Part shown: piece after piece, positions 45,086 to 58,375 of the stretch
How positions within the stretch are numbered: position 1 is the stretch's first letter
Layout of the letters: each line of letters begins with the position of its first letter
Origin: Drosophila pseudoobscura
Taxonomy: Eukaryota; Arthropoda; Insecta; Diptera; Drosophilidae
Length of the DNA stretch: 64,000 nt
Assembly: GCF_009870125.1 (NCBI RefSeq)
Contig: NC_046679.1
Coordinates: 3,286,001-3,350,000, forward strand
Reading direction: 5' to 3'
Position numbers and translations under genes: made by a program
The notes under the pieces: model-generated
Database searches by the model: none
Told to the model about the DNA's origin: nothing
The model's input: only the letters and a program-made list of their open reading frames with translations

Positions 45086-46025
45086 CAGCTTATAGCAGTT
45101 CCCATTCGGGAACATCTGTTGTCCAAATACAGCGAAAAACGGCGTTACGCCTGTGGCTTCGTGCACGGAGTCACGGATTGACACTTCGATCTCCAGTAGG
45201 TAGATGTCCCAGTCTCTGTGATCCTTCTGCAAATACGTCCAAAGAAGTCTATGTAGAACTTTTGGCATAGCCTCTCCGTGACTACTTTCTGACCGATCCC
45301 TACTTTTTAATCTACACAAGGTCTTCTTCATTCCACCGGGTATAGCTGTGTGGTCTTCGTGGGCCTTCGCGATGAGAGTTTTCGTCAGTGCCGTCCGATG
45401 ATTTCCGTTGGGTCTAGAACCACCTCCTCGATGCAGCGTGATAGTGTATCCGCCACTATATTTTCGACTCCCTTGCGGTGCTCGATCACAAAGTCGAACC
45501 TCTGCAGCTGCAATGACCATCTCGCTAGACGCCCAAGAGCCGTGGTGAGCGCCTTCTTCAGGGATTCTATGTCCGCTCTTGCTTCCGTTGGCAAGAAAAA
45601 CTTCCCGCGCTTCTTCAGGGCATCGGTTAACGGTACAGCTATGGTTGCGAAGTCCATGATAAAACGCCTATACCATTCTGCGGTTCCTATGCAGCTCCGT
45701 AGCTCCTTCACTGAGCTCGAGTTCGGGATCCTTTGTATAGCCACAAACCTATCGGAATCCATTTGCAGCGTGCCATCTCCGATTATAAACCCCAGGTATT
45801 TCAGCGACTTAAAGCAGAATTTGGTTTTTTTTGTAGGCCTATCGTCAAATTTGCTCTTTTCAGGCACTGGGCCACCAATCGCAGATATCGCAGATGTGTC
45901 TGGAAGTCCGGGGCTATCACCAAAAGATCGTCCAGATACACGAAAACGTTTGATCTGAGCTGAGTCGGGATTACCTTATCCATCATTCTGCATTACCTCT
46001 GGGCAGCGTTACACAGACCGAAGGG
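45086..46025 (-). mobile_element. Ty3/gypsy-type retroelement fragment, copy 2 end
   Basis: The minus strand reads as reverse transcriptase with the YLDDLLV block near 45940, then a connection region. It next jumps to the RNase H C-terminal end (FDFVIEHRKG) and on to scattered integrase pieces with a zinc-binding-like His region and a TGVTPFFAVFG segment near 45130. Several internal deletions join these parts. The RT part is shared with copy 1, but the left 585 bp is unique to this copy and the RNase H core present in copy 1 is missing. No LTR is seen; the fragment is dead. Confidence 0.78.
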
Positions 46026-46099
46026 CATCAAGCTATATAAGCAGGTCAACAACCTTGCACTTACTAGTGTCTAGTGTCTTACTGTGTCAAGTGTCAACA

Positions 46100-46787
46100 A
46101 TGAATCAAATGCACCATTTGATATTGCCGTTTGTGCGCACTGTTAGCCAGGAGGAACTTTTGCATGAGATGGACGATGGTGTGATCAGCTTGATCTCGAA
46201 TCTCCAGCATTGTGCGAGTTCTCGTTTCGTATTGATCTATGATGAACTGCACGTATAGTGGGCTAGAGGTGGATCCATCAAGTGGAAGGTGCTAGCGATA
46301 GCAGCCTTTAACTTGGATGGGTCTAACATTCACTTTCTGCACTTGAAACTGGTAAGAAACTGTTAATATATAATGAATAGAACATATATTTTATTAACAT
46401 TTATTCCCAGGCCTTGGGATCAAAAGATGTCATGGGCAGGGATGCAATATACAAAAGTGTCTCCATGGTGCTGGACAACATTGAGGCATATGGATACGGC
46501 CCGAGATTGATGGCCGCGCCGAAAATTTGCTTGCAAAGATGGACGCCGCCCAGAGGTACCCTATGCTCTGGGATGTCGCTCACCTGCGCAAGCTTTTGGC
46601 GAAGGAATACGACGTGATGGACACGGCCGACGATTGGCGATACGCGTTATATCCGTCTTTTCATCAGGAGCAGGAGGATATACGGCACTATCTTGGAAAG
46701 GAGGTGGAACAGATGAAAAGGCTGGTTGGCCGGGTATGCTCATACCCGGAGACAGCATATATAAGCATATATATTATATGTATGTAA
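46100..46787 (+). pseudogene. decayed two-exon gene of unknown family, copy 2
   Basis: Same structure as 41204-41891, including the intron, the TAG after VLIYDELHV and the frameshift after AYGYGP. Small differences from copy 1 change a few codons (for example HLSKLLAKEY to HLRKLLAKEY and RHWLG to RHYLG), as expected without selection. A TATA box lies at 46034-46041. Confidence 0.55.
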
Positions 46788-47011
46788 AGCATGTATATAG
46801 AATATACGTATATACAAATTAGAAAAAATAAAATTAAAAGTTAAAATAAGGCTTTTTTGTTTTGTTGTTGTTATATGCCTCCTCGTGGCTCCATTTAAAA
46901 TATGCCGCGAGAATTTTAGGAACTATACTACGCACCTAGCGACGTATCTACACAGTTACATGTAGTGTACACGATTTCTATAACTAGAGATGAGCATTCT
47001 ATGACGCACTC

Positions 47012-48366
47012 AGTGCGGCCACATTTTAAGTGTCAAAATAAGCTAGACTGTGTAGGCGAATAAGTGTGCGACGCGGCAGCTTGTATCGGGGGTGGAATCG
47101 TAACTAAGCTAAGCCTTATGATCTATGTTGGCTTGAGCGCCGGGTAGATCGTATATCTCCCGAGCGTCCCTGCGCTCGCGCGCGATAGCGCGCTGGGACC
47201 GGAGCGCACTGCGTATATGAGGCAGAAAAAGGCTATTCATTCACGCCCATTGAAGTGGAAAAGCGGAGGTGTATTAAGCAAGCGCCGCGGGAAAGTAAAG
47301 CTCCTCCCGGGCCGCGGCAAGGTAAAACACCTCGCAGACTTCCAGTAGATATGCAGAATGCCAACAAGGAACACCCAATTGCAAATCCAATGCCGTTGCA
47401 GAGGTTTAAGTACGCTCCGAGAAGATTCGTTGCGGAGGTTCAATTACCCTCCGAGATTTGTTGCGGAGGTTCAATTACGATCCGAGAAGATTCGTTGCGG
47501 AGGTTAAATTACGCTCCGAGAAGTCTGGTTGCGGAGGTTGGCTGTTGTCTGCACCCGCCGACGGCGGGCCGATTATGGCTTTCTCGTCGCTGCTTTATAC
47601 ACAAAATTCAGCTGGTAATGTGGCCATTGGTGTTGCGCTGCGGGCACACTGGGTACCAGTGCTGCCAGATTTTGAGAGTCACCATAAGCTAGATTGATGG
47701 GAAAAAGCTAGAATAAGCTTAAAATTAAAAAGCTTACAACTGAGCTAACCATAAGAACACATCAAAATATGGGATATTTGAATTTTTAATTAAAGGAATG
47801 ACATGATTTTATCCACTGGCCGAGTGCTCAGCAGTGTACAAACAAAGTGCAGGCATTTGCTCCTCGGTTTTTGAAGACTTTCTAACAAAAGGTATTTTGT
47901 TAGTTTGTGCCATGCTTGCATTGGACGCAAGCATGCTGGACGACAGCATGCTGGCGTAATTCCAACTTGGCTCCTATTGGTGTCTTACAAAAACAGCAGT
48001 ACGCTTTTGTGGGGTCAGTTGGCACATTGCGTATTTTTTGTATGTAAATGTGCAAACATGTACAATACTGTAGTGTGATTGAAACTTATCAGCGAATAAT
48101 TACCTTACATTTATACACAAAATTGGACGATGTACCAAAATACGAACAACATATATGATTTTTGTCCGATTTATCGATACAAATTAAAAAATATTACAAT
48201 CAAATCAAAAACAAAAATGGTTTTGTACTAAATATTTTTAAGCTAAAATAAGCTAAAAGAAATTTGAAATAAACTAAATATCACGCTATAAGCAATTCAA
48301 ATACTTTTCAAGCTATTCGATTTTAAAATAAACAAAATCTAGCTTAAAATAAGCTAAAATGGCAAC
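47012..48366. mobile_element. candidate inverted-repeat DNA element, copy 2
   Basis: The counterpart of 42116-43470 with the same three terminal-like sequences and no visible transposase. Confidence 0.45.
47405..47537. repeat. four-unit CTCCG...CGGAG hairpin array, copy 2
   Basis: Identical in layout to 42509-42641. Confidence 0.7.
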
Positions 48367-49981
48367 ATTATGCCGCATACTGGCTTATCGAATCATATAG
48401 TTCCGCTAGAGGGCGCAACAGTCATGCGACTCTCTTTTGCGGGCTGTAGGAAATTTCAAATTATAAAAAATCGTGTATTGTTTTTGATTTCTTCTTCCAT
48501 TAAACATTGCTACTTAACTTACATTAAGCATATAAACATTGGAATAAATTTCATCAAAGTAAGTAGTCGTAGTTAATGAAGTGCTAAAAGGAAAGTTTCT
48601 GGACTGGTATATGTGTATGTATATATGTATGTACAAGTACATCACCTCAAGGATACGAACAGGGTATTCCCTTGACATTATTTTTGAAAAACCTGGAATC
48701 TGCGCCGAAACAATAAACCAATTTCCAAAATGATTTTTACCTGTTCTACCTGTAGCTGACGAAATTTTTGACGCATTTTCGAACATGCGGCTGCTTATCA
48801 GCTGTGTAGGTACATATCTATATTTAAAAGGATGGGTCATAACAAGGGAAACACTTCCGAAGAAAACACAAGCGGCACATCACTTTCCAATTAAGACAAT
48901 TATAAACGGATATGTTGCCGTTGTCTGCTCTGCTAATTGCCAATGCCCTTGCGTTTGTTGATCTGTGTAAATTCGCTGCAGCTTTCTCACCTGTTGTTCT
49001 GGTTGCTTATGCTGCTTCTACTGTTGTTGTTGCCATGGGACAGGTCTTCCCATTCATAAAAATGTGCACCATGCGGCAAAACAGCGTAAAATTACGTCAG
49101 CCAATGCAAAAAGAGAGAACGAGAGAGATGGCAAAAACAGATGGTGGCGGGTTAAATGTAAATGTGCGCAGTGAGAGAAAGAGAGAATGAGATGCAGACA
49201 TTTCCAAGGTATGGTTCATAAAAGAAAAGGAATTCCGATAGAACCCTCCCTTCCGTAACACTTCAGACTTTTGTGAAGCTGCAAAACTATTAAGTACATA
49301 CATATGTAAGCATCTCAGAGCAAATACAGAGCGAGAGAGAGTGGCAGGGATGCCGCCTCACCTTAAATAAATACACTTTAAAGCTTTACAAGCACAACGT
49401 AAACCAAATAATGAACGTGCATACATACATACATACGTATGTGCATACTTGCACAAGTACGAAACCACAAAAAGCCGGTTCAAGTCAATAATAAATCGCA
49501 AAAGAAAATGTTTTCACATTGTATGCTTCCACACGGCAATGAAGTCAATGAAGAGAGAGAAAGAGAGAGAGAAGCGTGTCAGTGTGTAGCCAACCCACTG
49601 AGGAGCATCCAACTGCGTGGCATTATTTGAGCGCGGAAAAACGGCGCATTCACAATCAACCGTTGGACGCGCGCTGTGCTATCCGGGAGCGACAGTGTTA
49701 TTGTTATTGTTATTGCGAAAGAGCGGGACAAAATGTTAATTCTACTCAACGTCGCGTAAACGAAACGGAAAGAAAATGCTGATAAAACAGAATAATAATA
49801 AACAATTGGTGCAAAAGTTGAACGGAAACTGATAAGTGCGTGCTGAGCCAAAAAGAGATTATAGTATTCGACAATTAACTGTGAAAGCGGCAACAAATGT
49901 ACAGGTACAGGTAATGCACAACTGCTGCAACAATGCCAAATTGTTGCATGCTGCTCTACATGGATATTCCTACTTTCCGAA

Positions 49982-52900
49982 TATGTGTCAGTGTGCCAAA
50001 AGTTTTCATCATAAATACCCCTGACAGACAGGTCTCGGCCGCGTATATTACATACACATACACACAACACAAAGATGTAAATACAAAAGTACATATGTAT
50101 GTATGTACAAGCTCTGATACAGCTGAAAGCTTTCAGTGTCAGCACGTACATATTTACTTTTAAAACTCTCGGGAGCGATGTTGTTATTTTGCTTTTGTGC
50201 GTTTTGTTTGTGTGTCCTCCTTTGTACCATATATCTCGCCCTCTCCCTGATATTTCTCCCTCCTCCTTGTATTTGTGCACCAAAAATTCAATTTAATATG
50301 TTTAAAAAACAGATTACGATGCTAAATGAAGAATAAATAATCTGTTCTACTACTTATATACATATGTACCTTGAAATGAAACAATAAGAGCGCCTTTCAT
50401 GCGAGAGCTTTTCGGAAATGCATCACCTTGTAGAATTACGCCTTGGATTCTTCCACCTCACACTCTCACTCTCTCTAGAAAGGGCTCTCTCTCTCTCTTA
50501 CCTTACAGCGATTTTTGCTATTGTTTTTATTTCATAATGCGTGTATTTGTATGTGTATGCGTAAATACCTATAAATTAATTTACTGCCTACTCACTGTGC
50601 ATGTAAGTTGTTGATGCAATTCGTGGGATGACCATGAAATTACATGGGAATCGATTTAATTCCACTATATAACTGTATGTGTGCACGAAATGTAGTAGAG
50701 ATCCGATTCCACAATCCTAGTTTATCGACTGACTCTTTGTTGGAAGCTGGAATCGCTAAAGCTCTTCCTCTCCATTACATGGACAGCCGACAGCAGCTTT
50801 CTTCCCCGTAGTGTCACACGCCCAAGGTCAACGTACAATGCCCTGGCTGGCAGCTGAATGAAAGCCGATTGTTTATTGCAATGAAGTTATCATTATTTTC
50901 TTTTGCAAACTGCATTTTATTCAGGCGGAATCTGGTGGTCTTTTCCCCACTCTGCCCACTGTGCTCTTCAAGCACTCTTATGTATACACTTCAAAAGCTT
51001 TAGCTTATATTTAGGGCCTGTCACGTTTCACAATGATATTAATGGGTTTAAGCTATTATTTAGACCTATAAACGAGTCATTTCGCTTCGCCCTTATTGGC
51101 ACGTGCCGTGCGCATTCCACAGTTGGAAATGTATAAAAGCTTATATAAATATATAGCCTCCTTTACTTTGGATTTAATTTACGCTCCCTTGACAGCTAAG
51201 CCATTTAAAAATAAGCAAAATATTTCAATTATAAAGCCATTCCAAGGTTGTCTTGTCAGGCATTTAAGTACAGAGAAATGAAATGCAAAATGCAATCAAA
51301 AAGTTAATTTACGGGCAATGGCATACAGAAATAAATACGGGCTAATAATAGGCACAAGTAAATATATCAAGCAAACAGAAGAGAGTCTGAAGAAGGAGCT
51401 CCATACTATTAGCATTATTCAACATTGACTTTTTCCCAGTTGTGAGTGCAAACTTCCGCCCAAAGAACTTATTTGGCCAAAGATCTCCAAGTGTTGGCCG
51501 CAAACATCAATAAAGTTCAAGACGCCAGATTGTATTTTGTTTGAGTATACTACGAGTATATTTAGAAAGAGAGCAACACGTGGGGTCGCACACTGAAACC
51601 CACTGAAAATGAGACGAATACCAAAATACAGACGGAACACAAATGAAAATGCGCAAAAGACAAAAATCGAATTCAGCAAAATTAGGCCAAATGTGTTAAT
51701 TGTTAATTAAAGACATGTGTGTGTGGAGGAGAGACCTCAAGAGTTGTTTACCTTACGTGTTATTGTCCTAGCCGAATGTCTGGCAAACATTTATATCTAT
51801 CATCTGGCTTCAGTTAATAATTTCTTATCGCTCTTATAGTTTCAAGGGGGCAGCATTTTGCAACTCTACAGCTCGTACGTGGTATCTGGGGGCCGCCGCT
51901 TATCAAAAGCCCCTCCTTCTCAGACGCATTCATAATGAACTCTTATCGGGCTGAGCGATGATAAGGAAAGGCAACAATTGGACGTCTGTAAATTACACAC
52001 TCGAGTTCTGTCCGGTTTATTAAGTGATTTATCAATAATATTGAGCAGCCGGCCTGCCCGGTTGTTGCCTCTAAAGTCCCCCCTAGTAGTGGTCAAATTA
52101 AATGTTTTAAATTGCATTATGTATAATAAAATAAAATATATTTTTAATTGTTTTTGCACAAGTAGCGTGGTTTATTTAATTCTCAAGTGGCTTCAAATTA
52201 ATTGTATAATCTCCAAAATAAAGTCAAAGACACTTGAGACATGTGGAGAGGCATTTAATTCGATTACGACGGCATTTTTAGGGGCTTGCTTTGAAAACTT
52301 TTGTACCTTTTAGAGAGGGAGAGAGAGAGAGTGGCATTAATTCTATTCATTCAGGTTGCTGTCAATCTTAATTGTGTTAATTTGCTGTGAGATGAAAGTC
52401 AAGTCAAGTGACAGCAGCAAGCAAATGATATAAGAAAGAGGGAAAATTAAGGCAGCTGCACGTAAAACCCCCCAATACCAAAATCCCACCCCGACCCAAT
52501 CCAAAGGCCAATCCATGGAGTATTCGTGTCTGTCTATGGTATCGTGTCGTGTGCTTTGTGGACTTTTGACGAGCTCTGCACTAGAGCCGCCCCCCACACA
52601 TACATATGGGAACACAGATACTTTTATGCCCCTGTACATGTGTGTAGATACATATGGATGTGAGCGAGTACATGCCATATCTTTTGTACTTAAGCATTTT
52701 ACTGTGTACACAGAAAACGGAGCACAGAATTTTAGGCTAGCGCCTGCTACCGAAAAGCAAGTCGATTTTAGCCATAGTCTGGCCCTCCAGCTACCCCTTT
52801 CCCCCACCCACACACACACGTCGAGGAAAAGACACTATTAAACACTTTTATATAAACAAATGCAAGAATGAGAAGGAACAAAAATGTTGGAATAACCTTG

Positions 52901-55382
52901 AACCGTTGGCAAAAAACTTTCACAATGAAAAAAGTTCAGTATCAAGGACCCAGAAATGTGTAGCGAGCAGATTCTCTTTTCGGAGCGTTTTTCATTTGCC
53001 AAAAAGCGACGAGGGGACACCATTGCGTGTACGTAACGAATGCGTAAGAAAGGTGGATGTACGCCTGGGTATCGGGCATGGGAATGGGTGTTTGTGCCTG
53101 AGAATGTGCGGATGTGCGTTAGGTTTTTGAACTTGTTTTCTTTTGGTTTTTGCTTGGTAATTTTCCATCCAGCAGCCTGTTTTTGGGTCAATTTATTTAT
53201 GCAAAATGCCAAGCCAATCCCCAAGAAGAAGACATACGTACCTCTATAGAGTTATAAATAATACACAGGCTGGTATTTAGAAACAGCGTATAAAAACAGA
53301 AAGCTCGGAGATACACACGAGCACGAGCACACACACACACAGAAGCCCCCAACGAAATTCCCTCGGATTTTGGGGAAGGAAGGCGACAATCAAAACAAAG
53401 TGTGCAAAATGTGGTATAAGCGTATAGGCGATATAAAATATCTAAAAATACAAGCACACATTTTATACACACACACATATGTACCTTTGAAATATAGCCG
53501 TATATATCGTATAAGCATACCATGAACGTGTCTTGTTAATGGGCCGCCACATCACGATCCGATGGTGTGGCAGGCCGACACCTCGCATGCCCAAACATTC
53601 ACATTCATACATATGTATGTCGATGGCCTGCCCGTTTAAATTATGTGCTTGGTTTAGGGAGGCGGCCGATGTATGTACAATAGTTAGCATAGATCGCTCC
53701 CGCAAACAATATGCCGCCATTCCATTCGCGAAAGTAAAAACTTGATTGAAATATGGTCTCTAAATAAGCAGAAGAATGAATGCTCTTCGCATAGTATCAG
53801 TTTTTGGGACGAGTGTGTCCGTTCACTTATGGGACATTTGTAGAGCAAATCAACTTCATTTGCTAGAAGAACATGGTTATAGTAGTACTTGTGATTGTAA
53901 ATAAACAAAGGAAATTTCTTTACGGCAAGTAACTGATGCATCAGCAATCATATTTTAAATTGCTTTAATTGGATGTCCTCACTGTTCAAGACACGATCTT
54001 CCAGAGAAATCATTTAGCGGATGAGGAGCGCATGTAGTGGCACTCAGAGTGGTTCAAAGAACTCTGTGGATGAGAATGGTTCTACGAAATCCGTCAGCTT
54101 GGGACTTATCTAATCTGTGTAAAGGGCTGTTACAATTTCCCTATCAGCTGTGGAGCTCTGGTGCTGTGTTGCCAGGCAGAGACAGACATGCATGGTTTAT
54201 TCCTCATAAATAGGAAAATCCAGGAAAACCAGTAATTAAATGAATATAGAAATGTTCACCAATAAAACCATATATTTGTTCAAGTGATTTGTTTTGTGTC
54301 TGGCTGAGACTTTACGATCCTTGTGGATGGCATGATTGGCGATTTTTAAAAATCAGTCCACAATCAAATCTTAATTTGAGGGGCATTTATATATGTATTA
54401 ATAATTATTAAATTCCCCCCAATTTATGATCGATCCTTCAGGTGAATTGGGTTTCTTTTTGCGTGTCGATTTCCAATGCCAAGTCATTATATGATCGCCT
54501 ATTATTTAGCGTTTATAAGGTATATAAATACTTGACTTTATTTAATTGTTTGATTATTTATGGATTGTGACACCTTATTTTTTGCCTTTAAGGCGAAAAC
54601 CGAAAGAACCCAAAGGCCGGTTTCCCTATCGACAGAGTGTGACCGACCTACAGAGAGCGACCCACAGAGAGAGGGAGAGTGAGAGTGGATGACTGAGAGA
54701 ACAGTCGGGAGAGCAGCAACAATTTGAATAGACGTTCCTCCATATTCATAGCCACAGCTCTCCGTAGATAAGTCTTGAGAGACGTCAGACACAGAGCGTC
54801 CATAAATATTTATTTAACATTTTTTTTTTCATACAATATTTTTTGCACTGCCTGTGGGGGTGCTTCCTCTTCTCCGTCTGGGGCGTTGGAAATGTTTTCG
54901 GCTTTCGCGCTGGGCGGACGATTTAGTTCCCTGCGGATCGCGGAACTATTTAGTCGCAGTCGACGAGGAGAAGCGACTAGCCAACAGAATAATAACAGAA
55001 ATAATACTAGCAGAATATTTCGATTTTCGATTGACCAAGTAAGCGTCGCCTGAAATAAATATCACAATTCGACACAGTCGTACCCGTATTTGCCACACAT
55101 CACTACAGTAAACAATGTACAAATTTGTAAACTAAACTCCACTCTCGATTTTCCGAACAGAATTCACAACGTAGACTCTCGGTGGACAGGTCGAGCCGGT
55201 GCCCGGCGAACAATGTAACAGAGAGACCATCGCGCGTGAAGAGACCAAGAGGAGCGGGAGCCTGCATGTCCCAAACCAAACCGAGGAGCGGATCGCAACA
55301 CAGAACACAGAATCACACACACATTATCGATCTTTAACTTTTGGAATCCATTGAAAATTATCCCACACGGATCGCGGCGAAC
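49982..55382. other. 5.4 kb without recognised genes
   Basis: Contains CA microsatellites (near 50050, 52808, 53328 and 53466), ATGT repeats, CT/GA tracts (50465-50500, 52315-52335) and AT-rich DNA. The reading frames present are short or low-complexity. The GC-richer stretch 54850-55340 probably contains the ChaC-type gene's first exon and promoter. No RNA gene recognised. Confidence 0.55.
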
Positions 55383-57910
55383 ATGGCTCACTACAGCGCA
55401 CATCAGCAGGCAGCGGCGGGTGCAGTGCCCGCTCACTTCAAAGATCTCTTCACCAGCGGGCGGCTCGGCTCCGCGGAGCAGGACAACGGCAATAGCCGCA
55501 ACAACAACAACGGGAGGGACGACAACAATGAGCAGGAGAACCGCCTGAACAATGCCAACAACAATGGGCAGTCGGAAGCCGAGTGCTGGGTCTTTGGATA
55601 CGGCTCCCTCTGCTGGCATCCGGGCTTCACCTTCAGCAAGTGCATCACGGGCTACGTCCGGGGATTCGTGCGCCGCTTCTGGCAGGGCAACGCCACACAT
55701 CGCGGCACAGAGGAAAAGGTGAGTCCCAGCCCTGGCATGGTGTTGAATCTATTAGCTATTTATTTACACTTGTCTGGCTGCCACTGAAGCAATCTAAATA
55801 CTATTATACTATTACGGCTATTATTTGCTAAATGTGCCGCTCAAACACATACGGCTTTCGTTATCTATTTGTCGCGTGTTATCAGCCTTTGTCGGGTCTG
55901 GACCTGGGGCTGGGCCTGGGGCTGGGGCTTTGGCTAATGGCAAACAAACAAGTGAAATTAACATATGCCAGCCAGATAGTCAGATAGACAGCCAGCCATC
56001 AATGCTGTAGTACCCAGTACGAGTATGCCCATAGCGAAGCGATTCCCCATTAAGATAGGATCGGATACTCCATTAGCATAACTAATTCGCTTGCCCAACA
56101 AGTCGCGGGGCGGGACAAGCCCCTTGCAATGGAGACATCTACAAATGGGAGGGGAGGTGAAACACGTTTCGGTTTGAACATGTTTTTTTAGATGATATTT
56201 AAGGCAGCATTCCTGTATACTTTTGGAGAAAATTGAGTTACACTTCACGGTACGGTATGGAATGTAGAATAGAATTAGTAGATCTGGGAATGTGTTTGTT
56301 ATTCAGCCCAGATGTGCTTCAATCAGTTTTAGCTCTCCCTCTTCAACACTTTACGCAATAGTTACTAGGAAGCAAAACCCCTTATAGAAAAATATAGCAG
56401 AGTTTTACGCAACGACAAATAGAATATGTTTACCAGCAATCTGGGTCACTCCTATGACAAAGACTCCGAAGGGGGAAAATGAGTCAAGGTCCGCCTTTTA
56501 TACAATATATAGAAAAAGAAATCAGATCGTGCAGACGTGCAGGGAACCTTTGTGAGGGCGATAAAAGCAATCCATATACATACATACCATAAAATGCATT
56601 TACTTTATGATGACGACGAATAATACTGACATATACATTATTTTCCTTCTCTCTTTGTGTTTTGCAGCCTGGGCGTGTAGCGACCCTGATGAAGGACAAA
56701 GAGGTAAGTAAACTCGAATGTAAAACTAATAAATTACTGCAAAAAGTGTGTGCGCGCCGGCCCGAATTTCTCAATGTAAGCCCCATTCTGTGTAGGCGAC
56801 AAACCCCAGCGTAGACGCATGGTGAATGCCAACCAACTCGTCCATATCTTAGGTGAGAAACTCTGGCAGATTTCCGCAGACAACCGAGCGTAACAATTCG
56901 AGATCCTTGCGGATCCCTCTTCATCATATGCAAGGCGCAGTTCCGCGGAATATAGGCGAATGTGCGCCTTTCTCTAGAGAGGCAGGCAAGAACACATGCA
57001 ATTTTACACCTTGATACTTTCTATCCTAGGCCCGGGGACTTTACCCAGGGCATTGATCGAGAGAGTTACCAGGAACTCGTTTGTGACCCCGAGAGACAAG
57101 CATGAAAAACTCAAACCGGCTCATAGAACTACGAAAAGAGCGGTATATAAACGCGAGAACTGACGGAAAAAGACTTGGGAATTATAAGCAGATTAGGAAA
57201 TCTACGAAAAGTAGCACGGGTTCAAATCACGCGCGGGACGAAGAACAAAAAAAAACAACTATTTTTAGATGACTTTTAAATGTGATCTCTTTTTAAGTAT
57301 TCTTTTCATTTCCGTTGCAGGGTATTACATGGGGCTGTGCTTACAGAGTATCGGGCAATACGGCCCTCGAGTATCTCAAGCAGCGTGAATGCACCCTAGG
57401 TATGTGACAATCAGAACTCTCATGCCCGCTGTCTAACTAACTAATGACTAACCATGACTCCAATCCTTTATAGGTGGCTATGCAACACTCGAGGCTAAGT
57501 TCTTCCCCCGCGTCGCCTCCCAAGACGCACCCTTCAGTGGCGAGGCCGTCGAGGTGCTGGTCTATGTGGCCACGCCGGAGAACCAGCATTGGTTGGGCGA
57601 AGCGCCGCTTTCGGAAATCGCCCACCAGATCGCCACCAGTAGAGGTCCGAGCGGCCACAACGCCGAGTACCTGCTGCGACTGGCGATGTTCATGCACGAG
57701 GAGATACCCGGGGTGCGGGATGAGCATTTGTTCGAGCTGGAGCGTCTGGTGCTGGACGAACTGTACCGCCAAGAAATACCTATGTCGTCTGTGATGGGCC
57801 GCAATCCAGATAGGATACGTCGCGACTCCCACGAGGACATTCGCCGCCAGCCCTCGTTCGAGTTCACGTCCCGCGTGCCAGAGACAAAACTCCGCTGCCT
57901 GAACATTTGA
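55383..57910 (+). CDS. CG10365: ChaC-type glutathione-specific gamma-glutamylcyclotransferase
   Basis: Exons 55383-55718, 56668-56703 (36 nt), 57321-57399 and 57474-57910; 295 aa. After an Asn-rich, low-complexity N-terminus comes the ChaC fold: VFGYGSLCWHPGF (glutamyl-binding loop), YVRGFVRRFWQGNATHRGT, ITWGCAYRV, and LKQREC followed by GGY, where the Glu fits the catalytic acid. LVYVATPENQHWLG and AEYLLRLAMFMHE are also family blocks. The enzyme splits cytosolic glutathione to 5-oxoproline and Cys-Gly, so it lowers glutathione. The tail after ELYRQE is fly-specific. The 36-nt exon encodes PGRVATLMKDKE and is flanked by introns of 949 and 617 bp. The D. melanogaster name is from memory. Confidence 0.9.
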
Positions 57911-58375
57911 TTGCGGGCACAGTGGCGGGTGGCGGTGCGTGTCGCCGCGCCCACGCCCACGCCCGCCAGGCAACAGCAAGTGATATGCACGCGGCGGCGA
58001 TTATTGCTGTAGAAGATTCCAAATTGATTATCGACATTTAGCACCCTAGGAAACCAGAGTCTACCACTAAATTCGCTGTATTCTTACAACTGTAAATAAC
58101 CCATACGGATAAGCACTAGCCTTAAGCAACAACTCCGCGATAAGTGATCTGATCTGAAAACTAAGCGTTGGCTTAGTCTAGTCCATAAGTTCTGTCCTCA
58201 ACGCACAAAAGCTAACATTTTTACACGCGAAACTTTCAGGGAGATATAAAAGAATGAAACAATAGTCCGAAAGTGAATAAAACCAAAACGAAAATAACAC
58301 AAATAGTGACTTTAGATGGGTTTTAATTAAATACAAAGGCATTTACGCAAATGGAAATCAAGATCAAACTTAAGC
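57911..58375. other. intergenic between convergent genes
   Basis: About 465 bp between the ChaC stop and the Rpn9 stop, which face each other. It holds both 3' UTRs, with AATAAA near 58276 on the plus strand. Confidence 0.6.

Larger units (their letters stand above)
45671..49981. repeat. tandem duplicated unit, copy 2
   Basis: Head-to-tail copy of 40774-45085. After 49981 the sequence continues into DNA not found after copy 1, where retroelement sequence starts instead at 45086. Each copy therefore has a distinct left border. Confidence 0.92.

Noticed and set aside
49579-50283. 234-codon minus-strand frame spanning the right border of copy 2
   Set aside because: Low-complexity text from microsatellites and a frame that depends on the duplication border; no family resemblance.
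50000-54500. Possible CRISPR-like or satellite array
   Set aside because: Only scattered microsatellites are present; there are no regular repeat-spacer units.
57150-57260. tRNA-like B box (GGTTCAAATC) with nearby T run in the ChaC intron
   Set aside because: No matching acceptor stem, A box or anticodon arm could be folded, and the T-stem pairs poorly.
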